Source: Gammaproteobacteria bacterium (lineage in GTDB: Bacteria > Pseudomonadota > Gammaproteobacteria > UBA6429 > Thiohalophilaceae). Taken from it: a DNA stretch of 7,330 nucleotides. Of this stretch, positions 1 to 6,887 are shown piece after piece. The notes under the pieces are model-generated. The model ran no database searches. It saw only the letters and a program-made list of their open reading frames with translations, and was not told the origin of the DNA. The stretch is taken from NCBI GenBank assembly GCA_003233255.1, contig QILH01000229.1, positions 1 to 7,330 on the forward strand. Reading direction: 5' to 3'. Made by a program: the position numbers and the translations under genes. Within the stretch, counting starts at the first letter, position 1. Every line of letters starts with the position of its first letter.

Positions 1-1596
1 TCGACCTGCTTCACCGGCCATCGCCGCCTGAATCGCCGCGTTTAACGCCAGGATGTTGGTTTGTTCCGCAATGTCATTAATCAATTCAACGATATCGCCA
101 ATTTCCTGTGAGGATTCACCAAGACGTTTAATCCGTTTTGAGGTTTCCTGAATTTGTTCACGAATACTGTCCATACCATGAATCGTACGTTGCACCGCTT
201 CGTTACCGCGCACCGCGATATCAACCGATTTGTTTGCTTCTTCGGCCAGCTCACCCGCGTGGCTGGAGACCGCCTCAATGGACACCGCCATTTCGTTAAT
301 CGCCGAAGAGGCACCAGTAATTTGTTGCGCCTGGTGATCGGAGGCCTCGGCAAGATGCATCGCCGTTGCCTGCGACTGCTGCGCCGCCGATGATACCTGT
401 TGGGTAGTTTCGTTAATCGCCTGTACCAGGTTACGCAACGCGTCGATCGCGTAGTTGATCGAGTCCGCGATCGCGCCGGTAATATCCTCGGTCACTGTGG
501 CCTGTACGGTCAAGTCACCGTCCGCGAGGTCACCCATTTCATCAAGCAAGCGTAAAATAGCTTCCTGATTTCGTTTGTTCGTTTCTTCAGTACTACGGCG
601 TTGCGACTCGGTAAACATCAAGGTGTTTTTCGAATCGCGCATATAGAGGAAACCAAGCAAGATAACGAAGGCAAGGGAAATCCCTCCGAGTACATACGAT
701 GCAATCGGTTCGTAACGTGAAGCAATAACATCGGCATATGCATTACCGGCCTCTTCAATAAGTTTTTTCACATTTGAAGAGTTTGCCAGTACATCTTCCG
801 CCGCACCCGACACCTGAAACATCTCAGGCGATCTATCGAGAATAGCGCCAACCTGACTTCGTATCTGATTAAATTGTTTTTGTACCAGATTTAGTTTGGC
901 ACGTTCAGACGGAGTTCGAATTTTCTGAATACGCCGTGCAGGGTTGCCGCGTAACATATCGTGAATAACCTGCCCAAATAAAGCCGCGTCCCGACCAAAC
1001 CGATCGGCCGCTGTAACCGCACCTTCACCACCCTCTAACACGCGTGATACGTTACTGGATATACGTTGGGTCAACATCAACTGTCGAGTTGCAATATAAA
1101 CCTGATCGGCCGGCGCACCCTGTTCGGTCATGGTCGCCACCACCTCATCGGACAGCGCGAGCAGTGTCGGAATTTGTTCATTAATCCCATTAATGTAGGA
1201 ACGCATCGAGGTCACCACCTCACGTCTTTGTAGAATCGTATTAATATTCTTGCCGTAACTTTCCCATTCCAGGTTCAGTTTTTTTACTGCCGGGAGGGTC
1301 CCGGTGGTCACCATCTGATTACTCAGAATCTTGTCGAACGCCGTATAGGATTCCTGCAGAGCGCTAAAGGCTTCCAATCGTCCGCGTGATGCCTCGGAAG
1401 CCAGTTTCGCAATTTCCTGTGACAGCACTTTCTGCTCACCCAGTTGTGTAATGTAAACCTGATCCGCTTCAGCCAGTTGCCCGCTGCGCACAAAGAAAAT
1501 TCCCATCGCCACCAGCGAGAGTACTAAAAGGGCAATAACTATAAGCATGATGCCCCCTGCTGAGAAGGCCTTTCCGTCAGTCGTTGTTGCTCTCAT
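1..1596 (-). CDS. pilJ: PilJ, type IV pilus methyl-accepting chemotaxis receptor (C-terminus cut by window edge)
   Basis: This is the membrane chemoreceptor of the Pil-Chp system, which passes signals through the CheW-like PilI to a ChpA-type kinase controlling pilus motors. Reading from the ATG at 1596-1594, 532 codons stay open to the window edge. A good ribosome site (AGGAG at 1607-1603, six bases before the ATG) supports the start. The order is a short cytoplasmic tail, a first membrane helix (about residues 16-36), a periplasmic PilJ-type sensor region (about 40-295, with the segment ATRQLMLTQRISSNVSRVLE), a second helix (about 299-318), a HAMP region (about 340-395, with EMGDLADGDLTVQ) and then the signalling coiled coil. 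The window ends inside the conserved receptor tip, at NAAIQAAMAGEAGR. From memory, full-length PilJ is about 680 residues, so roughly 150 are missing. I saw no frameshift in the parts translated. It lies 88 bases downstream of pilI. Confidence 0.96.
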   Translation of the reverse strand, partial: MRATTTDGKAFSAGGIMLIVIALLVLSLVAMGIFFVRSGQLAEADQVYITQLGEQKVLSQEIAKLASEASRGRLEAFSALQESYTAFDKILSNQMVTTGTLPAVKKLNLEWESYGKNINTILQRREVVTSMRSYINGINEQIPTLLALSDEVVATMTEQGAPADQVYIATRQLMLTQRISSNVSRVLEGGEGAVTAADRFGRDAALFGQVIHDMLRGNPARRIQKIRTPSERAKLNLVQKQFNQIRSQVGAILDRSPEMFQVSGAAEDVLANSSNVKKLIEEAGNAYADVIASRYEPIASYVLGGISLAFVILLGFLYMRDSKNTLMFTESQRRSTEETNKRNQEAILRLLDEMGDLADGDLTVQATVTEDITGAIADSINYAIDALRNLVQAINETTQQVSSAAQQSQATAMHLAEASDHQAQQITGASSAINEMAVSIEAVSSHAGELAEEANKSVDIAVRGNEAVQRTIHGMDSIREQIQETSKRIKRLGESSQEIGDIVELINDIAEQTNILALNAAIQAAMAGEAGR

Positions 1597-1623
1597 TGTA
1601 AACTCCTAAACCTGTTCTTAAAT

Positions 1624-1638
1624 AAAATCGTCGATTTT
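1624..1638. repeat. Short palindrome in the pilI-pilJ spacer
   Basis: AAAATCG and CGATTTT form a perfect inverted repeat around one central base in the 88-base gap between pilI and pilJ. A stem in RNA would have to open the central bases, leaving about six AT-rich pairs. No U-tract follows in the pilJ direction, so it does not look like a rho-independent terminator. It may be a protein-binding dyad or chance in AT-rich DNA. Confidence 0.3.
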
Positions 1639-1684
1639 TAATATTATTAACCAAGTAATCCTGGCCGACTTACTACACCAGTTT

Positions 1685-2236
1685 TTACACTCGTACCGCT
1701 ACTTCCATAAATTTTCGATGCTCAATCAGCTTTTCCATATTAAAAACAGCCCACTGAGTATTCCCCTGTTTATAGCCACCGACAACATAGCCATGGTATG
1801 CATCCGGCAAGCTCGAAAGACCACCAACACGTTCTTCATCAAAAAAGTGTCGCAGTCCCATCGCTTCATCAACTAATAAACCGACCGATATATTCTCGTG
1901 TTCTACCAGCAACACGCGACTGCGCTTATTGATTTCGGTAGCAATGCCTTCTATAAACCCACGTAAATCTAAAATTGGTAACAATAAACCTCGATTATTC
2001 GATACCCCTTTTACCCATCGCTTTGCATGCGGTAATCGAGTTAACTGTGGGTAAACTAAAATTTCGCCTACTTCGCCAAGTGATGAAACCAGTAATAGCT
2101 CTCCCACTCGAAAACCAATTCCCGACCAGGTACGACGAACCTCTACCTGTTGCGGCAAACCAATCGCTCGGCTCCGACTACGTGCCTCGATATCTTTAAT
2201 CAGCACATAGGGCGTTGTACTTTCTGCTGCCGTCAT
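1685..2236 (-). CDS. pilI: PilI, CheW-like adaptor of the Pil-Chp chemosensory system
   Basis: PilI is a cytoplasmic adaptor expected to couple the PilJ receptor to the ChpA/PilL kinase. The 183-residue length is close to the roughly 178 residues of Pseudomonas PilI. A CheW fold covers most of the protein: WSGIGFRVGELLLVSSLGEV (about 38-57), then LTRLPHAKRWVKGVSNNRG, the LLPILDLRGF strand region, and VLLVEHENISVGLLVDEAMG. These blocks match the PilI subtype rather than flagellar CheW, notably the short N-terminal extension before WSGIGFR. The ATG lies 8 bases after the pilH stop with no convincing Shine-Dalgarno sequence, so translation is probably coupled to pilH. No alternative Met occurs until deep in the domain. 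Confidence 0.93.
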   Translation of the reverse strand: MTAAESTTPYVLIKDIEARSRSRAIGLPQQVEVRRTWSGIGFRVGELLLVSSLGEVGEILVYPQLTRLPHAKRWVKGVSNNRGLLLPILDLRGFIEGIATEINKRSRVLLVEHENISVGLLVDEAMGLRHFFDEERVGGLSSLPDAYHGYVVGGYKQGNTQWAVFNMEKLIEHRKFMEVAVRV

Positions 2237-2244
2237 CAGCTGGC

Positions 2245-2604
2245 TTATATAACCGCGGTGATCTTGGCCAGTAAATCCACACTACTCACCGGTTTGGTGA
2301 TGTAGTCCTTTGCACCCTGACGCAAACCCCAGACACGGTCGGTTTCCTGATCTTTAGTGGTCACAATAATGATAGGGATATGCTGCGTAGCAGGATCCTT
2401 GGTCAACGCACGTGTCGCCTGAAAACCATTCATACCCGGCATCACGACATCCATCAGGATCACATCCGGCTTAAGAGCGTGTGCCTGTTTTATACCGTCT
2501 TCTGCGTTATCAGCAGAACTGACAGAGTGACCGCCTTGTTCGAGTATCCCTTTGAGGACATGCACCTCAGTCGGTGAATCATCGACAATCAACACATTTG
2601 CCAT
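2245..2604 (-). CDS. pilH: PilH, single-domain CheY-like response regulator
   Basis: PilH is a stand-alone receiver domain phosphorylated by the Pil-Chp kinase. In Pseudomonas it is linked to pilus retraction, or acts as a phosphate sink opposing PilG. All receiver residues are visible: acidic pair D8-D9 (VLIVDDSPTEVHVL), phosphoacceptor D52 in LMDVVMPGMNGF, switch residue T82 in IIIVTTKDQ, and K104 in YITKP. The 119-residue length is a bare receiver with no output domain, about the usual size for PilH (about 121). A clear ribosome site (AAGGAG at 2618-2613, eight bases before the ATG) sets the start. It lies 39 bases after pilG and 8 bases before pilI, so it is almost certainly in the same transcript. 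The SPTE motif after the acidic pair and the W92 region (DRVWGLRQGA) are typical of PilH and help separate it from PilG. Confidence 0.95.
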   Translation of the reverse strand: MANVLIVDDSPTEVHVLKGILEQGGHSVSSADNAEDGIKQAHALKPDVILMDVVMPGMNGFQATRALTKDPATQHIPIIIVTTKDQETDRVWGLRQGAKDYITKPVSSVDLLAKITAVI

Positions 2605-2643
2605 GTTTGTAGCTCCTTAACTAAAAATTTCGTTGTTCGGTTG

Positions 2644-3030
2644 TTATGACCTGGCGACATGCTTCTTAATCGCACCAAGTAATTCTTCTTTGGTAAAAGG
2701 CTTGGTAAGATATTGTTCTGATCCTACAATCCGGCCCCGAGCTCGATCGAATAAACCGTCTTTACTCGATAACATAATGACCGGAGTTCGCTTAAAAACC
2801 TTATTATTCTTTATCAATGCCGTAGTTTGGTAACCATCCAGGCGCGGCATCATAATATCAACAAAGATTATATTCGGCCGGTGATCAGCGATCTTTGCCA
2901 ATGCCTCGAAGCCATCTGTTGCGGTTATTACCTCACAGCCAACTTTTTTAAGTAAAGTCTCGGCCGTCCGCCGGATGGTCTTGGAATCGTCGATGACCAT
3001 CACTTTGAGGCCTTGAAATTCATCATCCAT
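2644..3030 (-). CDS. pilG: PilG, single-domain CheY-like response regulator
   Basis: PilG is the first gene of the pil chemosensory operon. In Pseudomonas it promotes pilus extension and links to FimV/FimL and cAMP signalling. Counting from the ATG at 3030, the receiver residues are D14-D15 (VMVIDDSKTIRRTAETLLKK), phosphoacceptor D58 in FVDIMMPRLDGYQT, S88 in IMLSSKDGLFD, and K110 in YLTKPF. The blocks KDGLFDRARGRIVGSEQYL and EELLGAIKKHV are diagnostic of PilG. The start is uncertain. The ATG gives seven residues before LKVMVIDD, as I recall for Pseudomonas PilG, and has a modest GAG upstream. A GTG at 3048 would add six residues (134 in all) and has a better AAGGA nine bases upstream. I prefer the ATG on family length. 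Confidence 0.95.
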   Translation of the reverse strand: MDDEFQGLKVMVIDDSKTIRRTAETLLKKVGCEVITATDGFEALAKIADHRPNIIFVDIMMPRLDGYQTTALIKNNKVFKRTPVIMLSSKDGLFDRARGRIVGSEQYLTKPFTKEELLGAIKKHVARS

Positions 3031-3133
3031 AGCCTTCTCTGCTAACACTCTCGGTTATCCTTTTTACGTGAATCGTAACGTAGGTTGTTTTATTATTACC
3101 AAAATCGGACACCCACGGCCCACAACCTGCTCA

Positions 3134-3180
3134 AGATTGTTCTACTCCACAATATTTAACATAGATTTGAAGAACAATCT
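3134..3180 (-). repeat. Perfect 10-bp inverted repeat in the pilG leader
   Basis: AGATTGTTCT (3134-3143) and AGAACAATCT (3171-3180) are exact reverse complements separated by 27 bases. It lies between the candidate pilG promoter and the pilG start, so it would be in the 5' untranslated mRNA as a long-loop hairpin, or act in DNA as two half-sites of a regulator. No U-run follows either arm, which argues against a terminator. The arms are AT-rich, so chance is possible. Confidence 0.5.
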
Positions 3181-3199
3181 ATAAGTATCCATATTATAT

Positions 3200-3227
3200 A
3201 GGATATTTTGTATTGAGAGCCTGTCAA
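3200..3227 (-). promoter_or_regulatory. Candidate sigma-70 promoter for pilGHIJ
   Basis: Read on the minus strand, a consensus -35 TTGACA (3227-3222) is followed after 16 bases by TATCCT (3205-3200), a 4-of-6 match to the -10 consensus. A perfect TATAAT also occurs at 3198-3193 but is 23 bases from the -35, too far to pair normally. Initiation would fall near 3190, giving a leader of about 150-160 bases before pilG that includes the inverted repeat at 3134-3180. The assignment rests on motif matching only. Confidence 0.35.
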
Positions 3228-3316
3228 GTAAGGTTAATAAATTAGATTATTCTGGATATATTTTGCTCACCCTGATGTTATCGCACCACGTGTACCCGTC
3301 ATGCCGTATTCTAATA

Positions 3317-3462
3317 TTAGTCAAGCACCGCAAAAAGACACCTACTTTCTGCAGCGTGATTAGCACACTCCCTGAAAACTATACTCTGCAAGACTTCCGC
3401 CTGAAGAATATCGCCATCCGGCAGGAAATCATTAGCCAGAGGGAGACGATTGCTGTGTACAT
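3317..3462 (-). pseudogene. Possible decayed small gene (unrecognised)
   Basis: A minus-strand frame ending at 3317 reads NRLPLANDFLPDGDILQAEV and then a segment ending AESRCLFAVLD before a TAA. This looks more protein-like than the surrounding spacer. The frame can only be opened by a GTG at 3499, which has no ribosome site. An ATG at 3462-3460 begins MYTA in the neighbouring frame, and restoring one base near 3450 would join MYTA directly to NRLPLAND. After the stop no frame clearly continues the protein. The AVLD ending is faintly reminiscent of small conserved hypothetical proteins with an LFAVLEDA-type motif, but I recall this only vaguely. It could instead be chance open frame, and a plus-strand frame overlaps it. 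Confidence is low. Confidence 0.2.
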
Positions 3463-3854
3463 ATCGGCTTAAGTGTAGCGAAACTTGAAGAAAACACACA
3501 ATTTATACTGTTATGAGGTGTGTAAAATGATCAGGATGAGGACAATGAGTTAGTACTCACTTACTTTTACCCCTGTTTAATCCAACTAAACAATAACTTA
3601 TCCTCGATAGCAGGGAAAACAATCAATAACTCATATTTAACCTCTGATTCCATTGAAACAGGGCAATATAATCGAAATCAGGCATTTCATCGTCTCGTCC
3701 ACAGACCTTGAGCAAGATTTACCGTCGATAAATCAACAATTAGCCATCCCAACCGGTTTTCGCGTCTGACATCCGTGTCCGTCTTGCTTTGCTCGCCACA
3801 GCGCGCGAGTATGCACATTATGCCCAAGTATAGAATCAGGTATTCAAAGCCGTT

Positions 3855-4799
3855 ATGAAACTAGCCGTCATCATGGATCCAATCGCATCCATTAATTATA
3901 AAAAAGATTCGACCCTGGCAATGTTGCTTGAAGCACAACAACGTGACTATCAACTTTATTATATGCTCGCTACCGATCTTTACTTATCCGGTTCTCAGCC
4001 ACGCGCACGTGTACAGCCATTGCAGGTTCAGCCTGATTCTCAAGAATGGTTTGAGTTAGAGACACCGCAGGATATAGCCGTTGACGAGCTGGATGTGATC
4101 ATCATGCGAAAAGATCCTCCCTTTAACATGAATTACATCTACGCGACCTATTTATTAGAGGCCGCCGAACAAGCCGGTGTACTGGTCGTAAATAAGGCTC
4201 GATCATTAAGGGATGCAAACGAAAAACTATTCGCCCTGCAATTTCCTCAATGCACACCTGAGTGTCTGGTTGCCAGCTCCGCTGATACACTTAAACATTT
4301 TATCCGCGAACAAACGGATGTGATTCTGAAGCCGCTTGATGGCATGGGTGGAAAATCAATCTTTCGAGTTAAACATGACGATCCCAATGTTAACGTCATT
4401 ATCGAAACTCTGACCGAACAGGGGCAACAACCGATCATGGCTCAGCGTTTCATCCCTGAAATCATAAAGGGTGATAAACGAATATTATTAATCGATGGTG
4501 AACCTGTGCCTTATGCGCTGGCACGTATCCCCGGTAAAGGCGAAACACGCGCTAACCTGGCCGTAGGAGGAAAGGCACAGGGCCAGGCGCTGAGTGACCG
4601 TGACAGGTGGATCTGTCAACAGCTAGGCCCCCGCTTAAAAGAAATGGGACTGCTGTTTGTCGGTATTGATGTGATTGGTGATTACCTAACCGAAGTCAAC
4701 GTCACCAGTCCAACCTGCATACGCGAACTGGACACGCAATTCGATTTAAATATAAGCGCGTTACTAATGGACAAGATCGAAGAAAAAATTAAGGTTTAA
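3855..4799 (+). CDS. gshB: Glutathione synthetase GshB
   Basis: GshB is a cytoplasmic ATP-grasp ligase that joins gamma-glutamylcysteine and glycine, the last step of glutathione synthesis. The 314 residues match the family (316 in E. coli). The N-terminal domain begins MKLAVIMDPIASINYKKDST, with the signature MRKDPPFN at 84-91. The ATP-grasp part holds K159 in ILKPLDGMGGKSIF, then QRFIPEIIKGDKRILLIDGE, the NLAVGGKA loop, and the metal-binding end E280-V-N282 in EVNVTSPTCIRELD. All expected motifs are present, so it should be active. The ATG at 3855 gives the standard N-terminus, though the ribosome site is weak (CAGG is 14 bases upstream). It is the first plus-strand gene after the gap, and its stop is one base before apbE, indicating co-transcription. 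Placement between pilG and a tonB gene parallels P. aeruginosa. Confidence 0.97.
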   Translation: MKLAVIMDPIASINYKKDSTLAMLLEAQQRDYQLYYMLATDLYLSGSQPRARVQPLQVQPDSQEWFELETPQDIAVDELDVIIMRKDPPFNMNYIYATYLLEAAEQAGVLVVNKARSLRDANEKLFALQFPQCTPECLVASSADTLKHFIREQTDVILKPLDGMGGKSIFRVKHDDPNVNVIIETLTEQGQQPIMAQRFIPEIIKGDKRILLIDGEPVPYALARIPGKGETRANLAVGGKAQGQALSDRDRWICQQLGPRLKEMGLLFVGIDVIGDYLTEVNVTSPTCIRELDTQFDLNISALLMDKIEEKIKV

Positions 4800-4800
4800 T

Positions 4801-5844
4801 GTGTTAAATAAAAAAGTTAATTATATAGGTTTACTTTTCACCTGTAGCCTGTTTCTGATCGGCTGCAAACAAAAACCGACCGAATTTAATGATAACGTGC
4901 TGGCCTTCGGTACCTTCATTGACGTTAGCCTGATTAATCTAACGACAGAACAATCCGAACGAGTAATGGAAAAAATCCGTGCAGATTTTAAATATTTCCA
5001 CTATGCATTTCACCCGTTCAAAGCAGGGCCGATGGGTCGAGTCAATTCTCTGCTCGCCGCCACAGGTGAGTTTACCGCGAACCCGTCACTTATTCCGCTA
5101 ATAGAAAAATCCAAATTATATAATCGTCAGAGTCAGGGATTGTTTAATCCTGCAATTGGCAAACTGATTAAACTCTGGGGTTATCATGAAGAACTTACCC
5201 CGCAAGGCCCCGCCCCCGATGATCAGGCAATTAAGCGGCTACTCAAACAAAATCCATCAATGCAATCTATTACCATGCGAGGCGTACGTTTAAACAATAC
5301 CAATTCTGCCGTACAACTGGATTTTGGTGGCATTGCGAAAGGTTATGCACTGGATGTCGTTATGCAGCATCTAAAAGAAATGGGCGTGCATAACGCCAGT
5401 ATCAACACGGGCGGAGATCTGAAAGTAATTGGTCAGGGTGCAAATGGATCGTGGAACATTGGTATCAAAGATCCAGCCGGGGGGGTACTTGCAAGTTTAG
5501 TGGCGTATGATGGAGAAGCCGTGTTTACCTCCGGTGATTATGAACGGTTTTTTATCGACGCCGGAAAACGATATCACCATATCCTGGATCCGCGCACTGG
5601 TTATCCGGCCCAGAACTCTCAAAGCGTCACCGTTGTCCATCATAATGCGACCCTGGCCGATGCCGCCGCCACTGCGCTGTTTATCGCGGGTCCTAAATCA
5701 TGGCTGGCAATCGCAAAAAGCATGAATATTCAACAGGCCATGCTGGTTGATCGAAAGGGAAAAATACATATCACCCAGGCATTACATGATCGTATTCAAT
5801 TCAGAAAACCTGATCTCGATATTTCAATTGTATCCATCCCTTAA
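4801..5844 (+). CDS. apbE: ApbE-family FAD:protein FMN transferase, lipoprotein
   Basis: ApbE enzymes use FAD and Mg2+ to attach FMN covalently to a threonine or serine of target proteins such as Nqr/Rnf subunits, outside the cytoplasmic membrane. The N-terminus is a lipoprotein signal: lysines at 4-5, a hydrophobic run, and lipobox LIGC with C22. Family motifs follow in order: QSQGLFNPAIGKLIKLWGY (around 115-133), DFGGIAKGYALD (174-185), NTGGD (202-206), HHILDPRTGYP (259-269) and LADAAATALF, where D287 and T291 match the usual Mg-binding Asp/Thr pair. The 347-residue length is normal. The start is GTG at 4801, one base after the gshB stop, with TAAGG in the gshB 3' end six bases before it. 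Residue +2 after the lipid Cys is Lys, not Asp, so inner-membrane retention by the +2 rule is not predicted. No flavinylation substrate gene is visible nearby. Confidence 0.95.
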   Translation: MLNKKVNYIGLLFTCSLFLIGCKQKPTEFNDNVLAFGTFIDVSLINLTTEQSERVMEKIRADFKYFHYAFHPFKAGPMGRVNSLLAATGEFTANPSLIPLIEKSKLYNRQSQGLFNPAIGKLIKLWGYHEELTPQGPAPDDQAIKRLLKQNPSMQSITMRGVRLNNTNSAVQLDFGGIAKGYALDVVMQHLKEMGVHNASINTGGDLKVIGQGANGSWNIGIKDPAGGVLASLVAYDGEAVFTSGDYERFFIDAGKRYHHILDPRTGYPAQNSQSVTVVHHNATLADAAATALFIAGPKSWLAIAKSMNIQQAMLVDRKGKIHITQALHDRIQFRKPDLDISIVSIP

Positions 5845-5892
5845 AACGTCTCAGCTTCACATTTTACATCTATTTTAACCCGCGCTGGAATC

Positions 5893-5906
5893 TATAGCGC
5901 TATAAT
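5893..5906 (+). promoter_or_regulatory. 12-bp palindrome overlapping a consensus -10 before tonB
   Basis: TATAGCGCTATA (5893-5904) is a perfect palindrome, and its right end begins a consensus TATAAT (5901-5906). It lies about 60 bases before the tonB start, in the 122-base gap after apbE. No good -35 is placed at 17 bases (the hexamer there is ACCCGC). TTAACC at 5875-5880 is a partial match but 20 bases away. This would fit a promoter needing an activator, or one blocked by a regulator on the palindrome. The rest of the gap shows no clear terminator after apbE. Confidence 0.35.
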
Positions 5907-5966
5907 CTATCTTAACCACTGGTAAGCTTAACAAGTCTTTGCCGACGAATTTAATACGAGTAAACT

Positions 5967-6875
5967 ATGCCTGATATGGAGCAGCTGGCCAACGACATTT
6001 ATAACCGCCATCAATTCGACCGCCTTGGTCTGATGGTATTTATTGCGCTCGCGTTTCATGCCATCATTATTCTGGGCGTTAGTTTTGATATCGAAGATTT
6101 GCTTCCACAGGACAATATACCCACGATGGAGATCACTCTGGTTCATTCGTCCTCAAAAGATGCACCCGAAGAGGCTGATTATCTCGCCCAGGCCAATCAA
6201 AAAGGCGGGGGTAATACTAAAGAACGCGTGCGACCCAGCAGCCCCTTTTCAAATACACGACCCACTCCGGAAAACGGTCTGGCCCCCGACAGTCAGCAAG
6301 ATGTCTCGCCTCCGCCATTAATAAAAGCACAACAACAAAAAGAACTAATGACCGCGGAGCAGTCACCTTTTGCAACAGAGAGTAAAGATTTTAAACGCGA
6401 TATTCCCACTGAAACAAACAGCAAGAAGGCCGCGCAGCTATTCGAACGTAGCCGCGAATTCGCACGACTTCGAGCGGAGATACAACAACTCAAACGTGTC
6501 TTCCAGAAAACACCTCATCACACCTATGTGACGGGGATCAATGCGAAGCAAAACCGCTTTGCAAGCTATAAGGATTCCTGGCGCGCTAAAATCGAAAATA
6601 TTGGTAAGCTAAATTACCCCGAAGCCGCCGTGCGTGACAATATCAATGGTAATCTATTACTAGATGTAGCCATAAATCCAGATGGTACCGTTTTACAGAT
6701 CAAAGTCCTCCGTTCATCCGGCAAACCTGTGCTCGACGAAGCCGCAAAAAAAATCGTCCGAATGGCCGCCCCTTTTTCCCCACTAACAAAAGAAATCCTT
6801 AGAGATACCGACGTACTTCATATTTCTCTGGTTTGGAAATTTCAGGTGAAAGGTTTAACTACCTCACTCGAATAA
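5967..6875 (+). CDS. tonB: TonB3-like energy transducer protein
   Basis: TonB proteins sit in the inner membrane and carry proton-motive energy from ExbB/ExbD to the outer membrane. The closest match I recognise is the TonB3 type, which in P. aeruginosa is needed for normal twitching and pilus assembly. It has a short cytoplasmic tail, one membrane helix (about 20-40) with H31 placed like the conserved TonB histidine, and a low-complexity Pro/Gln/Ser linker (about 55-150). A charged probable coiled coil follows (155-181, SREFARLRAEIQQLKRVF), then HHTYVTGINAKQNRFASYKD and a C-terminal TonB domain from Y217-P218 (YPEAAV) through LLLDVAINPDGTVLQIKVL to KIVRMAAPFSPL. The 302-residue length suits the family. 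The ATG at 5967 has GAG six bases upstream; an ATG at 5976 is a lesser alternative. The linker lacks the long Glu-Pro/Lys-Pro repeats of iron-uptake TonB. Confidence 0.92.
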   Translation: MPDMEQLANDIYNRHQFDRLGLMVFIALAFHAIIILGVSFDIEDLLPQDNIPTMEITLVHSSSKDAPEEADYLAQANQKGGGNTKERVRPSSPFSNTRPTPENGLAPDSQQDVSPPPLIKAQQQKELMTAEQSPFATESKDFKRDIPTETNSKKAAQLFERSREFARLRAEIQQLKRVFQKTPHHTYVTGINAKQNRFASYKDSWRAKIENIGKLNYPEAAVRDNINGNLLLDVAINPDGTVLQIKVLRSSGKPVLDEAAKKIVRMAAPFSPLTKEILRDTDVLHISLVWKFQVKGLTTSLE

Positions 6876-6887
6876 TTGGAAATAAAT

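Larger units (their letters stand above)
3049..3854. other. Divergent, mostly non-coding gap between pilG and gshB
   Basis: This AT-rich stretch of about 800 bases separates the two outward-pointing blocks, so it must hold the promoters for both pilG and gshB. The pilG side (3049-3230) contains the candidate promoter and inverted repeat listed separately. The middle (3260-3500) has overlapping short open frames on both strands, with no strong ribosome site on the minus strand; the plus-strand 69-residue frame at 3263-3472 resembles nothing I know. The gshB side (3500-3854) has only weak dyads: TGTTTA/TAAACA at 3574-3592, GATTTA/TAAATC at 3716-3734, and distant 8-bp arms CCCTGTTT (3571-3578) and AAACAGGG (3656-3663). 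No confident gshB promoter was found. TAGAAT at 3831-3836 is a possible -10 but lacks a well-spaced -35. Confidence 0.6.

Noticed and set aside
81..393. Short frames on both strands inside the pilJ region
   Set aside because: pilJ codons run open through this whole stretch with clear chemoreceptor motifs, so these are out-of-frame shadows.
3263..3472. Plus-strand 69-residue open frame in the divergent gap
   Set aside because: It resembles no protein I know, has a spacer-like composition and overlaps the more protein-like minus-strand frame.
3571..3663. Inverted arms CCCTGTTT and AAACAGGG as ends of a small mobile element
   Set aside because: They are only 8 bp and 77 bases apart, with no flanking direct repeat and nothing gene-like between them.
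3829..3836. TATAGAAT as the gshB promoter -10
   Set aside because: No -35 at acceptable spacing, and the implied transcript start would be only about a dozen bases from the ATG.
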